64,000 nucleotides of DNA from Blasia pusilla. Its lineage: Eukaryota; Marchantiophyta; Marchantiopsida; Blasiales. Under the pieces are notes generated by a model. The model was not told the origin of the DNA, did no database searches, and saw only the letters and a program-made list of their open reading frames with translations. The DNA is taken from the NCBI GenBank assembly GCA_050084515.1, contig CM114275.1, positions 6,324,001-6,388,000 on the forward strand, given 5' to 3'. The position numbers were made by a program, and so were the translations under genes. Shown here piece after piece: positions 14,021 through 25,400 of this stretch. Numbering within the stretch: the stretch's first letter is position 1; each line of letters opens with the position of its first letter.

Positions 14021-14572
14021 GAGCGAAGAGCGAAGAAGACAAAGATGGCGATGGCGGAGAAATTTCTTGGCGACAAAGCTCCACTCACATTTTTGCATAA
14101 TGTAAGACACCAATAACCAAGGAACTCCTTCTATCTCGAAAATAACTCCTCGATTAGAGCCATACAAGATGTACAGGTCTCAGAAAAGTAGGTAGTGCTC
14201 ATGAAAACCAACGTGGTGTACGAGACCCTCGGAAGTCGTTTAGTGAATGTATGTAACCATGAATCAACCCTCGTCTCCTGAAGGTGGCATACAAGCGAAG
14301 AGCAAAGAAGACAAAGATGGCGATGGCGGAGAAATTTCTTGGCGACAAAGCTCCACTCACATTTTTGCAGAATGTAAAACACCAATAACCAAGGAACTCC
14401 TTCTATCTCGAAAAGAACTCTTCGATTAGAGCCATACAAGATGTACATGGCTCGGAAAAGTAGGTAGTGCTCATGAAAACCAACGTGGTGTAAGAGACCC
14501 TCGGCAGTTGTTTAGTGAATGTATGTAACCACTAATCAACGCTCGTCTCTAGAAGGTGGCATACAAGCGACC
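14021..14572. repeat. two tandem copies of a 272-bp unit
   Basis: The phrase AAAGATGGCGATGGCGGAG is at 14,041 and again at 14,313, and similarity continues at this 272-bp offset through ACCAACGTGGTGTA and GGTGGCATACAAGCGA. By eye the copies differ at only a few percent of positions, so the duplication is fairly recent. No protein in either frame looks familiar. Confidence 0.9.
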
Positions 14573-14639
14573 CAACGCCAAATTGAATTCGTGGATGATC
14601 AGCATTTCGGTAGAAGTAGTTTGAAAATCTTTGCAATAG

Positions 14640-15055
14640 TTGCAGGTTTCAGATCCGCACGTTGGTGAGGATCTGCAAGAATATTTCTTGCTCGGGGGAA
14701 AGAGGGCATTGATTCACAAAAGAGGTTGAATTTCCGCAATTATGCGTTGATAGAGGATGCATGAATCCAATCCTTCTAGTAGTACTCTGGTTGTGGGCTT
14801 CAGATCCGCGCGTTGCCAAGTATCTGCAGGAATATTTCTTACTATGGAAAGTGGGTGTTTATTCACAACAGACGCTTCATTTCTGTACTTATGCAATCTA
14901 TGTAGCCACTAGATTTTCTCCTTACAAAGAACTCACTAGATCCGCGCGGTGCTAAAGATTTGCAAGAAGATTTCCTACTCGATGAAAGTGAGCATTGATT
15001 CACAACAGACGCTGCATTTCCGCAATTTGTGTAGTCACAAGTTGCTCCTTAAGAA
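14640..15055. repeat. three degenerate tandem units of about 136-151 bp
   Basis: AGATCCG anchors lie at 14,651, 14,802 and 14,938. Each is followed by a GATCTGCAAGAATATTTC-like block, then GATTCACAA, then TTTC.GCAATT. The second and third units also share a CTCCTTA.(A)AAGAACT tail. The array sits directly after the 272-bp repeat, so this island is prone to tandem duplication. Confidence 0.8.
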
Positions 15056-15840
15056 AAACTTACCCAGTTCAAATTGATTGAAACTTGTCAACGAAAGTTC
15101 ACAAAAGTCTCTTCAAGAGAAATTCTGAGCGAATGCATTTGCCCCTACACACAGCATGACCTAGGATCGGCATGTGCCTCGTGTTTTTTACATAATAGAA
15201 AAGAGATGAGAGAGGGAGATTTCCTTACAGCCTCCGAGAACGAATCGAGATGATGAGACTACAATAACATTAGCAGATTTGAAGCTCCCAGTTGCAGATT
15301 TGCTGATGAGATTCAAGATTTGACGCAGAAATGACTGCACATTCAAATTTCGTCGTAGCTACAATTCAAGGACGCACTCGACATTCGGACCTTCCTCCCC
15401 CCTACTTGATCTTCCTCCCCCGCTAATAGTGGCTCACCTTCTCCAAAGTAGAAAAGAGAGGGAGAATATTTAACAACTCACATTCAAAAGCCTTAAGTTT
15501 GTCAAATGTATGCTGGTGTCTCATAGTAACAGGTCTTAGTGCATGTGTCTTATTAAAGTAAAAGGTGCTTACTGCGCATAAAGGTGCTCAAGATGCAATG
15601 CCGCTCAAGACACGTCACATCAGATCAATTTATTAAAGGCAACCCCAAGTACGTATCAAATTTGATTCTACAAAAATATAATCCTTTTCATTACTTTTTA
15701 AACCAAATGCTTCATTTCTTCTAGAGGGCAAATTTTTTTGTAATTCCCCTTTTAGTAATCTCCCCCCCCCCGCGTGTTTGGTTAATAGTAAAGATATACT
15801 ATATTTTGCATGTAGTCACCACCTTATTTAAATGTTCATC
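15056..15840. other. intergenic, no gene seen
   Basis: I see nothing codable here. Composition falls to AT-rich towards the Helitron remnants, and a C homopolymer of about 10 lies at 15,763. Confidence 0.4.
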
Positions 15841-15844
15841 CCTT

Positions 15845-16310
15845 CCAATGGTAATGTGGATGGAACTTCTCTTTCCTACTCTAGATAATGCTACATACAA
15901 TTGACCATGACAAAATATAGGAATAGGCAAGTAAATGCCAACCTTTTGCAAAATTTGACCTTAAGACTTATTGAAGGTCATAGCAAAAGCCGACATAATA
16001 GGGAATTCAAACCTACGTAAATCAAATGGCAAACCGGAATCTGATGCAATCAATGGAATATGTGGAATAAAAGCGTGCTCTCCAATATTCTTCCCAATGA
16101 TAATTTCAACATCGATGCAATGTCTCATAAATCCACGAATCACCAATCTTGTCATGTTTCCTTATCCATGTGACCCATTCATGTTTCGTAAGAGCATGAT
16201 TGGTGCACCAATCTTCAAACACAACCGATGTAGAGGAAGTCCAGAAGGCAAGCATGTGTTCAAGAATTCAGTTGGATAGATATGACTCATCCCCTTATTC
16301 AGAATAAAGT
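15845..16310 (-). pseudogene. Helitron helicase, C-terminal part
   Basis: The minus strand reads GEHAFIPHIPLI, SGLPFDLRR, FPIMSAFAMTFNKS, then a stop, GQ, VGIYLP and HGQLYVALSRVG. These are the closing motifs of Helitron/PIF1 superfamily 1 helicases. The stop (TAA at about 15,944) falls where the family has Gln, as expected from CAA to TAA. Otherwise the frame stays readable across it. Confidence 0.85.
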
Positions 16311-16765
16311 CGACGCTGTGGTAAATATGCTATTGTACACTATATGTAATTAATTAGTGAGAAAATGTAATTTTAGTATCCAAACTTCCAAAAAACATAT
16401 TGATAGAAGTAAAAAGGAGATAAGTCTAAAGGATTACCTCTATAGGGAATCGAGACATAACGTTTGCATATATATCATCAACATCTTTATTTCTTATCGT
16501 CAAAATAGCCGTATCTCTTAAGAAATCAATATGATGGAGTCGGCTAGGAAAATTGCCATAGATCAAATCAATAAGATCACATATCTTGTTACTATTAGTA
16601 ACAATTTATAGAATGGTAATCGTATGAAGTCTTCTCCCAAATGAGGATGTAAAGGTACACGACCCTCTCCCACTTCCAATAATCAACCAGCAAAAGCTTG
16701 TTGTTCATCATGCAAATGACCATCCAACCTTTGAACTCTCATGTTTGTTTTCAACTTTATGACCC

Positions 16766-17441
16766 TTACATGAGACCAAAGAGATGATCTATTTTTGGTG
16801 GCTTGGATGATTTACGGATGATCCCCATGACGAAAAACATGCAACACTTAACAAAAATCACCACCAAATACCATAAGTTTTGCACCGAATGATGATTGCC
16901 ATAAATCATCTGAAACAACTCCATGATATTCTCTAAGGTTCGATTCACAACCTCAAAGGCATGACGATAAGCCGTAGGTGCCTCGTCCCATATAATAAGT
17001 ATCACCTCATGGATTAAGCGCGCTCCATCACCATCAACCGATAAACTACCAGCACAAAGGGAAGAAAATTAGAAGCTAAAATAATTGGAATAACTAAATT
17101 ATATTTGATGCATTAACAAAATTGGAGCTAATTAGAATAACTTATGGCACTTACTTGCAAGGAGAGCTTTCATGAAGATTAATGGGGATCTTGAAGCGCG
17201 AATGAGCAGTACCTCGTCCTCCGTCTAAAAATAGGGTAGATATAGCAGATGATGCTACAGCCAAAGCTATACCTCTAGCACTCCTTATACTTGCAAGGAG
17301 AAGACTATATGAAAATGTTTTTCCAGTTCCACTTGGACCATCGATGAATTTTTTTTTGGAGATGGTGGAGCATTCACGCATGATCTTGTAAATAATAATG
17401 GACTTCCAATAATGCGGTATTAATGATAGCATCATCAACAA
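16766..17441 (-). pseudogene. Helitron PIF1-like helicase core
   Basis: The ATP-binding Walker A loop DGPSGTGKTF is at about 17,342-17,313, and the DEAP box (LIIWDEAPTAYRHAFE) at about 17,005-16,960 corresponds to motif II. Between them a donor GTAAGT (about 17,151) and a TGGTAG acceptor (about 17,049) remove a short intron and keep the usual distance and order of the motifs. The Rep-helicase protein unwinds DNA during rolling-circle transposition. Stops downstream of the DEAP box make this copy inactive. Confidence 0.8.
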
Positions 17442-17570
17442 GAAGATAAGGAATTCATGTTTTCTGTAATGGAAGAGTTCTCAATATAAGTAAGATGGAA
17501 AATGTTTCTACTATTAGGAAGGAAAATTTTATGTAAGGAGCGGTAGTATTGGATTCTTACCTGACGTTGT

Positions 17571-18578
17571 TCATATAAGAGATCTTCTACCATTGGAACC
17601 AAGAACTGGCTCCATAATGTTGCAGGTTGAGCAGGTGTATTGTAAGCTAGAATAATTACAAAGAGACATCGTAATGAAGAACCCGCATGGATTTATGGAA
17701 GCTTCTTCAAAGCAAGTAAACACCTCCCTATCATCCTCAAGAAGTCCCAATTGGATAATAGCCTCCTTGAATGTTGGACATAATATCCTATGAACAGTTC
17801 TCAAGTGTTCGTATATAGTTGCTCCTCGAACATGATGGAGGTGTAATCTCAACCAATGTCATTCTCCTTCGCCTATGACAAAGTAAGAAAAATTAGCTCA
17901 ATCATCTATATATAAAAGAAAATGGGCGAGGCTTGTATATATATAAATAAAAGCAAGTGTATATAAACAAATTTTAAGTATTTACCTGAATGAGTAAGAT
18001 ATAAGCGGCCAATGGGATGGCCATAATCATTAAATTTTTTACCCTACGAATCCATCTCTTGTTACTCCAACGATAATATGAAGGGAAATCTATACATAGA
18101 TGTTTTCAAGCAGTGGAGTTAGATAGATTGGTTGCAAACCATTGCGTCAGAGTTGTCTCTCTATTTAGCTGCAAAATATCTTGAGGAGCGTTAGCATCAT
18201 TGAACTAGACTATTTGTTGCTCCAGAAGATGAACTGCTAATCTCACAATACTTGGAAGTTCAACATGTAGAAAAAACTTGAAGAGACGTTGACATATATT
18301 TGGAAAAAAAAGAATTCCAAGTATTAAAGTAAGGAGAATGAACATGGTGGATAAGAAATAGAATATAATACATCACATCAATGAAGTAGCGGAATCATAC
18401 CTCGCATCAAGATATGACGTTTTCTCTTCAACAACGTCAATTGCATTGGATGTATCCATGTCCTTTGACAGCCTAAATGACACCTCATTAGACCCCTTAT
18501 AAACATATTTGTATAAGTATTGACGGTAGTAATACTACTTGTGGTTTTGAGATTAAAAATCATACAATCTCTTGCCTT
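17571..18578 (-). pseudogene. Helitron linker and Rep tyrosine region (H-a)
   Basis: Minus-strand PTFKEAIIQLGLLEDD at about 17,790-17,743 is the conserved block preceding the helicase. Further up (18.0-18.3 kb) are remains of the LHLP...F block. At 18.40-18.57 kb, DNA closely matches the Rep tyrosine segment of H-c (33.8-34.0 kb) but is frame-broken. Confidence 0.65.
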
Positions 18579-19146
18579 GATCTTGCAAATGATAGTAATC
18601 TCTAGTAGGGAAATATTGATGATGGAAGAATCTAAGGGAAGGTTAAGTGTTTCTGTTTTCTATACACATAAACAAATGGAGTTGGATGATAAAACAAAAT
18701 GATTCTAATCCAGAAAGAAAGGAATGATAATGGGTTACAAAATAATAGTTTCGCATATAATAGATCCTTGGTAAATACAACAAAATATTGAGCCCATAGA
18801 GCATCGGATTGAGCAACTATGTTACAGGCCAAAATAACAGAAAATAGCTTATAAATTGGAAAAAATGTACAAATTACAAAACCTTCTTGGAAGGAAATGA
18901 ATAATTGGAAATTGGCTCCCTTGAAGGTTAGATATAATACTTCACGTATTTTTTTTAATATGATGGGGCATCTTTAAAATGATGAAGAAGCAATTGTAAC
19001 CAATGCCATTCTCCATCCCCTATACAAAATTTGTTGGGTTTGTCTCAAAAGTAAAGGTCGTGTTGACTTATTTAACACTATCTTAATAGGAAAAGAATGA
19101 AAGAGAATGTATTACCTCTTTACTTAGATGATTAAGATACAAGTGA

Positions 19147-20140
19147 TCAAAAGGATTGCAACCATTTCACTTTTATTTTGATACTGCCATTTCTTCGTAT
19201 TCCTGCAATAGTATTGAGGAAAATTAAGAATAGATACTTTTGAGCAGTGGGATCACAATGATTTATTGGAAACCAGTGAGTTGAGAGTGGTCTACTTATT
19301 CCTTTAAAAACATCCTCTAGTACTTCTCCTTCATTAAAATATACCATATATCTTTCTGGAAGATGAATACTTAATCTCAAAATACTTGGTTGGTTCGAAT
19401 GCAAAGAAAACTTGATAAGTTGTCAACATGCTTTAGATGCATAAATATGTCAATATGCCAAGAAAAATATAAATTAACACATGAAGAAAATTATGGATAA
19501 AAATTTATGATATAAAATAAGATTTCTTATAGAAGATGATATAGAGCTCATATCCAGAGTCAAGATCTTGTGTTGTTTCATCAATAACATATACGGTTGT
19601 GACAATAATATGCACAGTTATGAAATATCATTGTCTCTTGATATTTTAAATGAGATTGCATGAGATTCCTCATACATATACTTTTAGAATTATTTCAATG
19701 TTGAGATATTTATCTTGCTTATACACATCGTTACACAATCCAGATCACTAGTCATACAATACTGATCTTCCCGACACACACAAAATATTGATCTTCCTAA
19801 CACACGGATTGATCCACTTATAAACGTTAGAAACAATTTTCTCGACGTAACGGACCTGTTGCTAACCTCATTCAATATCTTATGACGAAGTTATACCCAA
19901 ACATCCCTTTAATCCTCTATGTCATAAATACGATAAAACTCTATCCCTCATCTAACTAAGACGTGACATATTGTTGGTGATCTTAGGATTTATGTAGCAA
20001 TTAAATATGGTTGTATAGATTAACCCATTAATTATCCAAACTTTGATTGTGCTTTACAACCTTTCTCCCATAATCTAACCTATACAATAAAAGAAAGGTT
20101 TCATTTATAACGACATAATATCTCCAATTGAAAAATGGAG
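19147..20140 (-). pseudogene. Helitron Rep-to-linker region (H-b)
   Basis: At 19,404-19,147 the minus strand reads LRLSIHLPERYMVYFNEG and later LSTHWFPINH, the block following Rep in Helitron proteins. At 19.55-19.70 kb lies another decayed copy of the Rep tyrosine segment, and at 20.03-20.08 kb a match to the preceding part of H-c (TCCAAACTTTGAT.G). Multiple stops and frameshifts. Confidence 0.65.
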
Positions 20141-20226
20141 AAATATCATACAAATCCCAAACTTCATGAGAATCAATGAGATCCCTAATAGTATAAGAAA
20201 AAAATGTAGTATTATATCATCTAATC

Positions 20227-20510
20227 TGTCACATCTTTTAGGATAGATCGGTGAGATATGGTACAACGCCTTCGTGAGTAGTAGAGGAGAGGCTCAGTAG
20301 GTCGAGGATGATCTGCTAAGGCCCCGGGAAACTTGAGAGAGTGTAGGTTTTCCCTTCGTTTCTGCTCATTTGGAGTCATATTGAGAAACTTACTATTTTA
20401 GGTAAGTACCATTTTGAGTATATGATCAACTTTATATTTTTGGTAAGTGGCCCTTGACCTCCTACATCAGGTCAAGACCCAAGGAGGTGACTTGGGAGCA
20501 TAGGTTACCA
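20227..20510. repeat. LTR-like repeat, copy A
   Basis: Starts TGTCACATCTTTTAGGATAG and shares about 280 bp with copy B (31,577) and part with copy C (32,321); the shared part ends GCATAGGTTACCA. It contains a stem CTTGACCT/AGGTCAAG (20,453-20,460 and 20,469-20,476). If the CACTA insertion is removed, the unit may continue to 29,710 (...CGACA), giving a 648-bp TG...CA unit flanked by AATC on both sides (20,223-20,226; 29,711-29,714), i.e. a solo LTR. The shared block is certain; the extension is inference. Confidence 0.65.
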
Positions 20511-20737
20511 TGGAGAGAGCTTGGGAGAGGGGAGGGGTATACCTCAATGAGAGAGAGCTTGATAGCTCATTCTCTCTTTGTTGAACCTCTTGGCATGAGG
20601 CGGCATAGCTATGATCTTGCTTGCCTTGTGTGTGCTACCCAAGCCTCTCATTAGGAAAGTGGGTTTGGTTTGACATTGAAAGAGACATGTGAGAGTGCAC
20701 ACATGTGCGAACTATCACTAGAACAATTCAATAGTTT

Positions 20738-21575
20738 TATGACTGGCTCATATGACTCCCTCAAGTCATATATGCCTTAAAATGATTAGAAATGACTGAT
20801 GACTTGTGGAGTCATAAAAGCCTAGTCATCTACCATACCATGACTCGAGTCATTTTAGGATGAGAGACCTAGTCATTCATTTAAATGACTGACACGTCAC
20901 TAAAGTCATATAATATGACGGCCATATCAGCATATGACGTGGCAAGTCATCAAGTACGACTACTTAAATCATGAGACATGTCACATTGTATGAGTCAAAT
21001 GTAGTCATATTGTTCGGAGAATTTCATAAAAATGACTTCACATTCAATTCTATGACTAAGCTTTCAAATATGACTAAGTCATATTGATCATTTTGTTTCG
21101 TCTAAATGACTTTAAATGGTTATATACCACTCAATAAATGATACGGTCTTTGTGTATGACTACTTTGTATGACTCCATGTTTTGTGAATATGACCAAGAA
21201 TTTAAATATATGATTGTTTTAAATGGCTCCATATTTTTTTAATACATTTTTTCTTATGACTAGAATCTAACTTCTATATGACTGATATTTTGCATGACAG
21301 GTCTGAATGACTCCACGATTCATTAATATGACTGCATGATAGATGAATAAGACTAGGTACCTACATATCTGACTTTTAAATGACTCTATATGGTTTTAAT
21401 ATGATTTGGTACATGTTTGGATCAGTAGTTTAAATCATTGCATATTGTTTTAGTATGACTTGGTACATGTTTGACATCAGTAGTTTAAATGACTACATAT
21501 GGTGTGATATGACTAGAGTTTGGCTATATTATATGACTGAATGATTTATGACTAATATGATTCATATGATATTTA
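20738..21575. promoter_or_regulatory. left subterminal motif array of the CACTA element
   Basis: About 32 occurrences of ATGACT or its complement AGTCAT lie in about 840 bp, in both orientations and often inside longer AAATGACT or TATGACTA contexts. In En/Spm-type elements, subterminal repeats of this kind bind the element's own TNPA-type protein and position the ends for excision. The function here is inferred from the family. Confidence 0.8.
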
Positions 21576-21996
21576 AATGACTTCAAGATATGGGAATCAA
21601 AAGTAGGCCTCATGATAGAAGGCTAAGGTTCTCTTTGCAGAATATAGCCTATCCATTCATGCATTGATTCTCACAAGGCATCGATAAAATAACCGAATCA
21701 AAGGAAGGTGGAGATTTTAGTTGAGACACTCCATTCATCAATTGAGAATGCGGTGTAAAAACAAATATCTGATTGGAAACTACTAATTGTCCAATGCAGA
21801 ACTAGAATAAAATTTTATACTCTCATATTGAAGAAAAGTAAATTCAGCAACAAAGAAAGTGGTCATAAAGATTACTACAAGAAATCAATAGTGATTTCTG
21901 TGGAGAGTTTGAGATTTCATAGAGAACGAGTCAACAAAACATGCACAACTGTAAGTAAGTATTGTCTACATGTAGGCATGAACATTTAATATTAGC

Positions 21997-22413
21997 CTAT
22001 GATTTCTTCAAATTTACTTCAGGCCAAAGTACTGAACCTCCAAGAGCATCACCCAGAGTGTATTGGGGTGGCATATGAGCCTCATTTGGCTGCCATAACT
22101 TATGATCCAAGAATACAAGATGGACAATCTTCAGATCCACCCGTACCACCCTAGATGGGATATCACTCCCATGAAATTTGTGTTTTCCACTCAAGCCAGT
22201 TACAACTCCAGTGCCCAGAATTGTCCTAATGAGCTTGGGCTTTAGGAGTTGAACCTCATCGCCCACACGAATCTGCAAACTCAAGATCCCCGGATAAGTC
22301 TTTAGAGGAAACAAATGCATAAACTTGGTGTTGGACATATAACACAACACATTATTAGTTACAATTCTTTCAATTGAAATATTATAGCACTTGAATAAAG
22401 TTTTGATTATCAT
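21997..22413 (-). pseudogene. CACTA-associated protein fragment, DUF8039/TNP1-like C-terminus
   Basis: A 138-codon frame lies inside the CACTA element. Its second half contains VGDEVQLL, a GTGVVTGLSG turn, a V-x-V-D-L block and the closing motif LGDALGGSVLWPEV. This resembles the module closing many plant En/Spm-associated proteins (G-V-x-L ... DALG..V.WP). I read it as the last exon of a transposon-encoded gene. The N-terminal 50 residues are not familiar and may be intron. No start codon context is persuasive. Confidence 0.45.
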
Positions 22414-23150
22414 GCCAAGAAAGAAATTTTTTCTTCCAGGTCCACGTGCATACCTTCCAAGTGTATTTTTTGTTGCTTCATGATTTTACATCGATGTCAT
22501 GTTCACTACTTGCAGCTTGAATGGCGTCAAAATGCACTATTGTAACACGTCTCTTTTTGTTTGGAGAAGACTCTTTCTCCCCTGCAATGAAACCTGCATA
22601 GTACAAAAGGATAGTAAAATAAAGGAAAATTAATTTTGTTATGTTGAATGTATATCGATAGTTGCATGGATAAGAGCCAACGCCTTCCTGAAAACGGGTG
22701 AAGAGTCCTCATCAACGACCATGCCATCAGAATCATGACAGATATCAAGGGTCATGATCTCTGCAACACCCATCATCAACCAAAGAAGGATGCAGTGCTG
22801 ATCCTCTTATCTAGACACGAAATTAGAGACCGTCGCATATAGATGGCGTGCTTTCGAATGAAAGCGCCAATTCTCAATTCGTTCATGCCAGGTCCAATAC
22901 CAATAGTGATGTGAGTGTAAAAAATAAATCATCACTTGAACTTCCGTAGGTAGACTTTGGATGCGTTGAACCAAGGAAGGTTATCTTTGATGTAGTCGTA
23001 GGCTGCCATGAAGTTCAATTTGTACATCAAGTGATGGTTGGTCATCTGGATTCATCCTTCGGGGTAAAGAAGTGGTCCTCTGAAAAATACTTTGGCTTTT
23101 ATTTTCGTTAACTTAGTCGAGTTACAGGTCCACTTCAAGCCGTTGTTGTA
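22414..23150. other. CACTA interior, no domain recognised
   Basis: Short frames only. It may hold further exons of the minus-strand transposon gene, but nothing identifies them. Confidence 0.35.
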
Positions 23151-23900
23151 TAGTAAAATCAACTAGTGTATAAACACTTTCCTCGTTAAGTGTTAGATAG
23201 AGTTTTATTAGTATTAAGTAAATTAGCTTAGGAAAAGGAAATTCCCATGTTTAAACTTCTTTATGGTGCCTCTTTTATGTCGGCCCAACTTTAGGAAAAG
23301 AGATAATAAATAAAAGATGACTTTATAAAAGTAAAGTAGTGAGGTTTGTGCTTTAATGAAAAGCAAAAGTAGGCTTGGTTGGTGGCTAGGTTAGTCGGGG
23401 TAATTTGGAAAATTTCAAGTGGATAAAAGAGGATAGTTTGGAAGAGATAAGAGGAAATCTATTTGTGTCAAAATGTGATTGGCTAAGCCTTGAGAGGAAG
23501 CCATGTGGCACAAGATAAAATTAAATCTATTTTGTACTCTTGTGGATCTCTTGTGAGTATATAAAGAGGAGGGACTTTCAAGGGTTCATCACCTTCTATT
23601 CCACATCTTGAGTCTTTCGTGTCACTCTTGAGTGTATGGCTTTGGGTTTTCTTGCTCTTCCAATGAGAGTGGATCACCTCTCTTGGGAGAGTAACTTGAC
23701 CATGGTCAATTCTTCGAGAGATTTCTAGAGTGTGGTGTGTGTGTGGAGATGAGAGGTTTGTCACCTTAGAGGAGTTTAGTCATACTAAAATAGTGAATAT
23801 TTTGGCTTGTTACTTTCCCAATGAGAGTGGATTATCCCTCTTGGGAGAATAACTCCGCCAAAACCCATTCTTGAGGAGAGTAGAGAATGTTGTCAAGCAT
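23151..23900 (+). promoter_or_regulatory. LTR-like or promoter-like stretch with TATA box and a 160-bp partial duplication
   Basis: A good TATA motif (GAGTATATAAAGAGG, about 23,557) is followed by a pyrimidine-rich leader. Downstream the phrase CCAATGAGAGTGGAT...CTCTTGGGAGA occurs twice, at about 23,659 and 23,818. The layout suggests the promoter and leader of a retroelement LTR or of a captured gene on the plus strand. I found no matching second LTR or coding sequence. Confidence 0.3.
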
Positions 23901-24300
23901 GGATAGGGGTAGAGCACGAGTTGTGCACGACTTTCCTTTCCTCAATCCATACCATGTCAAGATACTCTTTGTAGAAAGGCACTGGTTCACTTGCTATTTA
24001 GTTTATCACTTTGGGGAGGCGTTCATGAACCAGGTCATTCAATCTTCAACTCCGGTGATCCTTCCTATCGCCATATATGGAAGGATATGGGATTGTACTT
24101 TGTATGTCCTTATATATCGATCCATGGACGTCAATAGGCCTCCTCAAGTAGGGTTTAACACTAGTTATGCTATATTCTTCATGTACGAGCGTAAAGTAGT
24201 TTATAGGGATTTTATAGTTAGGAATTTTGGGGTCCGATGTTACGAAAAAATGATCGTCTCGATACTTCCATTTGTGATACCTGTCATGAGAGAATGAAGA
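23901..24300 (+). other. open frame of unknown nature inside the CACTA element
   Basis: A 136-codon frame starts near 23,887 downstream of the TATA-like site. The peptide has no motif I recognise, is rich in aromatic and hydrophobic residues and lacks any family context. It may be a decayed gene fragment carried by the transposon or a chance frame. Confidence 0.2.
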
Positions 24301-24639
24301 GTATACATAATAATTTTGTATCGAAAAAGGAGAACTTCTTAGAGGGTTCACCTTGCATCGACCACGTTTGCCACACCTAGAAGGCCTGCCCTTACTCGAA
24401 GAAAGGCTCTCGACACGACACCGCTACCTCTTGCCTCCTTCCAATGTACGCAAAAAATGAACATTATTCCAACAACTTACAAATCCTTCCTGTGCAAGCC
24501 ATGCAAAGAGATTCCCACTAGTGAAAATTAATCAATCACTCAATCCAACAATGCACTACAAGTAAGACAGAATTTCAGATCATACCTACGTGGCCAAGCC
24601 TCAGTGTAGGTAGGAAAGGTTCAACAATTCCCTTCCTCA

Positions 24640-25400
24640 ATTGCCCCATGCTTGAACTTGAACTTCAGCCAGGTTCCCAAGCAAGGGGTTCCCCGCAAAT
24701 AGTTCTTCAATTCTCCCTTCTCAGGATATACCGTCAAAAGATAGAGTTAGACATTTTCATCGCTTCCTCCGTGCTATTCTGTTGTGATTGTTTGCCCATT
24801 GCTTGGATTATGGAGTGAAACAAGAAAATATAAGCATGAGCTTTGGGCAATGAGGCCTTGCTATTGATTGCATGTGATATCCAATTCTTGTGCTACCAGC
24901 TTAGCAATATCAGCATATGCTATATGTGTGTGTTGTGGATGTTAGCAAGACACCACACGAAGAGCTCTTGGACTAGAGTCTGTACTCATTAGGTAGTAGC
25001 CTTCACGGTGGGTAGAGAAAGTAAGGGAGTGGGTGAGTGAAACTACATTACTTACCATTGCAGCAACTTTGGGCAATGAAACTAGGCTATAAAATGTGTT
25101 GAACAATTCAGGTGTTGTGAATTTTGGCAGGAGTCCGGAGGATGGCACTATTCTTTTAGAGTGTCTATCTTCTTCTCTTGCTTCTTGAAATGTTGGCCAC
25201 TCCAAGTTCAGATCTCACACCATCTCAGGGTTCAAGATCAGAGATTAGTTGTGTTCCCATCCTACTTTTCTTATGGTTCAAGGGGATTGTTCCCATTCTG
25301 AACTTGAACTTGAGCCGGGTTCCCAAGCAAGGGGTTCCCTGCAAATAGTTCTTCAGTTCTGCCTTCTCGGGATATATCGTCAAAAGAGAGAATGAAAATT
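24640..25400. repeat. direct repeat of about 110 bp, 646 bp apart
   Basis: The block TTGAACTTGA..TT.AGCC.GGTTCCCAAGCAAGGGGTTCCC, with GCAAATAGTTCTTCA and GTCAAAAGA, occurs at about 24,648-24,750 and again at about 25,297-25,395. It lies inside the CACTA element and no protein is evident. Confidence 0.85.

Larger units (their letters stand above)
15845..18578 (-). mobile_element. Helitron remnant H-a (Rep end to helicase C-terminus)
   Basis: Reading the minus strand from 18,578 down gives the tyrosine segment of the Rep protein, the linker, then the PIF1-like helicase to its C-terminus. Pieces are split by stops, frameshifts and probable introns. It is the only one of the three Helitron copies here that keeps the helicase. 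It abuts H-b head-to-tail at a TTGATCTTGCAAAT junction. I could not identify the terminal hairpin and CTRR end near 15.8 kb. Confidence 0.75.

Noticed and set aside
16314-16330. Possible Helitron CTRR/hairpin terminus around H-a
   Set aside because: The helicase C-terminus continues beyond it to about 15.85 kb, so it cannot be the 3' end; no credible terminus found.
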